Positions 35,943 through 38,647 of a DNA stretch of 38,647 bases are shown here, one piece after another. The first letter of the stretch is position 1. The number at the start of each line of letters is the position of its first letter. The notes beneath the pieces are model-generated. The model was not told the DNA's origin, searched no databases, and was given only the letters and a program-made list of their open reading frames with translations. The position numbers were made by a program, and so were the translations under genes. The DNA is from Micromonospora deserti (GTDB lineage Bacteria; Actinomycetota; Actinomycetes; Mycobacteriales; Micromonosporaceae), in the NCBI RefSeq assembly GCF_003236335.1, contig NZ_POUB01000029.1, forward strand, positions 1-38,647, read 5' to 3'.

Positions 35943-36740
35943 ATGCTCATCCTGCTGCCGCCCTCGGAGGGCAAGGCCGACGCCGGCACCGGCCGGCGGC
36001 TGGACCTGTCCCGCCTCTCCCTGCCGGAGCTGACCGGCGCTCGGGAGGAGGTGCTGGCCGCGCTGGTGGCGCTCTGCGCCGGGGGCGACGAGGAGGCCGC
36101 CCGGTCGGCGCTGGGGCTCAGCGAGGGCCAGCGCGGTGAGCTGCGCCGCAACGCCCGGCTGCGGGAGGCGGCCAGCACGCCGGCCGGGCGGCTCTACACC
36201 GGGGTGCTCTACGAGGCGCTCGACCTCGACTCGCTGCCCCCGGCGGCGCAGCGGGCGGCCCGCCGCTCGGTGCTGATCAGCTCCGGCCTCTGGGGCGCGG
36301 TACGCCTCACCGACCGCATCCCGCCGTACCGCTGCCCGATCGGGGCGAAGCTGCCGGGGGTGGGGGCCCTGGCGGCGTGGTGGCGGCGGGCGCTGGCGCC
36401 GGCGATGACCGCGGCGGCCGGCGACGGGCCGGTGCTCGACCTGCGCTCCGGCGCCTATGCGGCTACCTGGACACCCCGGGGCGCGACGGCCGGGCGCACC
36501 GTGACCGTGCGGGTGCTGCACGAGCGGGAGGTCGACGGTGTTCCCGTCCGGTCGGTGGTGAGTCACTTCAACAAGGCGACCAAGGGACGGCTGGTGCGCG
36601 ACCTGCTGCTCGCCGGCGCCCGGCCGCGCACCGCCGACGGGCTGGTGACCGCGCTGCGCGACCTGAAGTACCCGGTGCTGGAGCAGCTCGCGGTGGCCGG
36701 CCGGCCACGCCAGGTCGATGTGGTGGTCACCGAGCTGTAG
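35943..36740 (+). CDS. yaaA: YaaA family peroxide-stress protein
   Basis: A 265-residue YaaA/DUF328 (UPF0246) protein. It opens MLILLPPSEGKAD, the family hallmark, and continues with STPAGRLYTGVLYEALDLDSL, VLISSGLWGAVRLTDRIPPYRCPIGAKLPG, VLDLRSGAYAATW and VVSHFNKATKGRLVRDLL, all in the expected order. In E. coli YaaA limits intracellular iron and protects DNA during peroxide stress. Whether the actinobacterial protein does the same is not shown by sequence. GAGGAG lies about six bases before the ATG. Length is normal and no membrane segment is present. Confidence 0.92.
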   Translation: MLILLPPSEGKADAGTGRRLDLSRLSLPELTGAREEVLAALVALCAGGDEEAARSALGLSEGQRGELRRNARLREAASTPAGRLYTGVLYEALDLDSLPPAAQRAARRSVLISSGLWGAVRLTDRIPPYRCPIGAKLPGVGALAAWWRRALAPAMTAAAGDGPVLDLRSGAYAATWTPRGATAGRTVTVRVLHEREVDGVPVRSVVSHFNKATKGRLVRDLLLAGARPRTADGLVTALRDLKYPVLEQLAVAGRPRQVDVVVTEL

Positions 36741-36841
36741 GGCTGCCGCAAGATTTCCTCAAGGCTGGGGCGGATCGGTACCGCCGGTGGGGTCGAGGGG
36801 TCACGGTAGGGGCACCCCGACGCCGACAAGGAGTGCCTGAG

Positions 36842-37516
36842 TTGGCTCCCGAACCGACCCTGCTCGATCGGCCCCGCCGGCCGACGAACCCGCCGCCGCT
36901 GGACTGGCTGACCCTGGCCGACGCGTTCGAGGCCGCCTGCCTGCTGCGCTGCATGCCGCCGCCGGCCGTCGCGGGGGCCCGCCGACCGGCGAGCACGTAC
37001 CGGCCGGCGACGGTCGAGTTCAACCGGGAGGAGGCAGCACAGCGGATGCGGCAGCTGCTCGCCCGGCTCGACGTTGCCGTCGAGCACGAACTGGCCGTCG
37101 GCGGGCTGCGCCGCCGCTACGAACTGCACCGACTCTCCGTGCCGCGCGCGCACCAGCCGGCGTACGCGTCGCTGCTGGCGGCCGGGTGGCGGCAGGGCCG
37201 GCGGGAGTTGCTCGGCGGCCCGGTTCCCGGCGCGTCGATGGCCCGGCGGGTGTGGCGGCCCCGGCTGGCCGCGGCGGCCTGGCGCGCCGCGCTGCTGGCC
37301 GGGGGCCGGCACGTACGCCGGCACATCCTCGGTGTCCGGCTCACCGACCGGGAGCTGGCCGCCGTCCTGGTCCGGGGCGCGGCTCTGCTGGACGTCCCGG
37401 CGCTGCTGCGCCCGGGTACCGGCTGCTTCCTGGTCAGCGTCGCCGACGGGCCGGACCGCCAGCGGATCCTGCACAGCGCCGCGCTGGGGCCGGCCCGGGC
37501 GTCGGTCCAGACATGA
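36842..37516 (+). CDS. Unknown protein with TTG start
   Basis: A 224-residue soluble, arginine-rich protein that I do not recognise. After a proline-rich start (APEPTLLDRPRRPTNPPP) it has LDWLTLADAFEAACLLRCMP, a helical HELAVGGLRRRYELHRLSVP region, an Arg/Ala-rich middle (WRPRLAAAAWRAALLAGGRH) and LTDRELAAVLVRGAALLDVP, ending in the strand GTGCFLVSVADGPDRQRIL. No catalytic motif, signal peptide or membrane helix stands out. TTG 36842 is chosen because AAGGAG (36828-36833) is exactly eight bases upstream and the residues before it read as non-coding. The 100-bp gap after yaaA leaves room for a separate promoter. The fold may be DNA- or nucleotide-binding, but nothing in the sequence decides this. 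Confidence 0.7.
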   Translation: MAPEPTLLDRPRRPTNPPPLDWLTLADAFEAACLLRCMPPPAVAGARRPASTYRPATVEFNREEAAQRMRQLLARLDVAVEHELAVGGLRRRYELHRLSVPRAHQPAYASLLAAGWRQGRRELLGGPVPGASMARRVWRPRLAAAAWRAALLAGGRHVRRHILGVRLTDRELAAVLVRGAALLDVPALLRPGTGCFLVSVADGPDRQRILHSAALGPARASVQT

Positions 37517-37662
37517 CCGCCGGCTGAGGCTGATTGGTGTCGTCCGCCACGCCGACGACGGGTGGGAGGTGATCGACGCCGCTGTGCCGGCGGAGGCCAC
37601 CCAGCCGGACCGGTGAGGCCGAGGGTTGCGGCCGACCGCCTCCGCGTCGCAGAGTGCAGCCC

Positions 37663-38628
37663 GTGAGTCGAACCCGGTCCCACCGCGCCCGGCCGCGCCC
37701 TGCCCGGCTGCCAGCGCTGCTGGCGCTGCTGCTGGTCGCGGCCCTGCCCGGCCTCGCCGGCTGCCGGGACTCGCCCGGCCCGCCCGTGCAGATCCGGATC
37801 GCCACCGGCAGCCCGACGGCGGTCTACCACGCGTTCGGGCAGTCGCTGGCCACCATCCTCAACCGGGAGCTGCCGGGGGTACACGCCAGCGTCGTGGTGA
37901 CCGCCGCGTCGGCCGAGAACGTCCGGCTGGTCGGTGACGGCGCGGCCGAGCTGGGCTTCACCCAGGCCGACGTGCTGCCCGCCGCCCCGGCCGCGCACCC
38001 GTCGGTCGCCGCGGTGGCCCGGGTCTACGACGACCTGCTGCACCTGGTCACCACCGCCGGCGGCCCGGTCCGCACGCTGGCCGACCTGCGGGGGCGGCGG
38101 GTCTCCGTGGGTGCCGCCGGGTCCGGCACCGAGATCACCGCGTCCCGGCTGCTGGAGGTGGCCCGGCTGGGCGGCGCTGAGGTGCGCCGGCACCGACTCG
38201 GTCTCGACGACTCGGTCGCGGCGCTGCGGGCGGGCCGGATCGACGCGTTCTTCTTCTCCGGCGGGCTGCCGGTGCGGGCCGTCGAGGAGCTCGCGGCCGG
38301 CAGCGCCACCCGGATCGTCGACCTGGGCGGCTGGACGGAGCCGCTGCGGGCCAGCAACCCGGAGGTCTACGTCTCGCGGGACATACCCCGCTCGGTGTAC
38401 GGCACGGACCCGGTGACCACGGTGGCCAACCCGAACTTCCTGATCGTCCGCGCCGAACTGCCGGAGCGGCTGATCAGGGAGGTGACCCGGCTGCTGATGG
38501 AACGCCGGGAAGAGCTGGCCGCCGCGCACCCGGCGGCCGGGCGGATGAGCCCCCGCTCGGCCATCGCCACCGCCCCCCTGCCGCTGCACCCCGGTGCCGC
38601 CGCCTGGTACCGCGCCGCCAAGCCCTGA
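37663..38628 (+). CDS. TAXI-family TRAP transporter solute-binding lipoprotein
   Basis: A 321-residue solute-binding protein. The leader is a lipoprotein signal: arginine-rich n-region, LPALLALLLVAALPG and the lipobox LAGC. The mature part opens IRIATGSPTAVYHAFGQSLA and continues VVTAASAENVRLVGDGAAELGFTQADVL, RRVSVGAAGSGTEITASRLL and AGRIDAFFFSGGLPVRAVEEL, the TAXI (TRAP-associated extracytoplasmic immunogenic) pattern. It would bind a small organic acid or amino acid outside the membrane. The permease partner (DctM/DctQ-like) is not in the window and may lie downstream or elsewhere. Some actinobacterial TAXI proteins sit beside sensor kinases and may sense rather than transport. GTG 37663 is used; GTG 37654 would add three residues. 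Confidence 0.85.
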   Translation: MSRTRSHRARPRPARLPALLALLLVAALPGLAGCRDSPGPPVQIRIATGSPTAVYHAFGQSLATILNRELPGVHASVVVTAASAENVRLVGDGAAELGFTQADVLPAAPAAHPSVAAVARVYDDLLHLVTTAGGPVRTLADLRGRRVSVGAAGSGTEITASRLLEVARLGGAEVRRHRLGLDDSVAALRAGRIDAFFFSGGLPVRAVEELAAGSATRIVDLGGWTEPLRASNPEVYVSRDIPRSVYGTDPVTTVANPNFLIVRAELPERLIREVTRLLMERREELAAAHPAAGRMSPRSAIATAPLPLHPGAAAWYRAAKP

Positions 38629-38647
38629 TCCCGTCCCGGTCTCCGAC

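Noticed and set aside
37526..37616. Short frame ending LIGVVRHADDGWEVIDAAV before the TAXI lipoprotein
   Set aside because: About 30 residues, no acceptable start codon and no family recognised. It could be a gene fragment but the evidence is too thin to annotate.

Overview
The DNA is about 73% G+C with strong third-position G/C bias, GTG and TTG starts, and several start codons placed directly after a TAnnnT hexamer. Gene content (a GlgC/GlgM/GlgE/GlgB glycogen route, Tex, a Dgt-type dNTPase, APP1-domain protein) suggests a filamentous actinomycete, most likely Micromonosporaceae (Micromonospora/Salinispora-like). This placement is inference from gene style; no rRNA or tRNA is present.

Layout. 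1-517: non-coding, repeat-rich. 518-4291: a zinc alcohol dehydrogenase, the decayed remains of a short-chain dehydrogenase, an exported beta-lactamase-fold protein and a metallo-beta-lactamase-fold hydrolase, all on +. 4356-5867 (-): Dgt-like dNTP triphosphohydrolase. 6051-9156 (+): Tex and a small unknown protein, separated by a palindromic repeat element.

9335-23051 is the most distinctive part: a two-armed, convergent surface-polysaccharide locus. The + arm carries a PglC-type phosphoglycosyl transferase, PglE-like aminotransferase, PglD-like acyltransferase and PglF-like 4,6-dehydratase. Together these can make UDP-N,N'-diacetylbacillosamine (or a close relative) and load it on undecaprenyl phosphate. 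The - arm carries, in transcription order, a Wzx-like flippase, a Wzy-like polymerase, a GT4 glycosyltransferase, CapE-, CapF- and CapG-like enzymes (UDP-N-acetyl-L-fucosamine synthesis) and a second GT4 enzyme between capF and capG. The arms meet at a strong hairpin at 13883-13916. The whole reads as a Wzx/Wzy-dependent pathway for a polysaccharide containing a bacillosamine-type sugar and FucNAc in a Gram-positive actinomycete. No chain-length regulator or export co-polymerase is in the window.

23336-24265 is NAD kinase, convergent with phosphoglucomutase (6 bp between stops). 24272-32726 is an almost complete GlgE glycogen module: pgm and glgC on -, glgM/glgA, glgE and glgB on +. glgC and glgM diverge from a 72-bp intergenic region in which both start codons look leaderless. 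32629-38628 holds a small secreted-type protein with a doubtful start, an APP1-domain phosphatase-like protein (-), a polytopic GT-C-like membrane protein, YaaA, an unknown protein with a TTG start and a TAXI-family solute-binding lipoprotein. No CRISPR array, transposase, integrase or phage gene was recognised.
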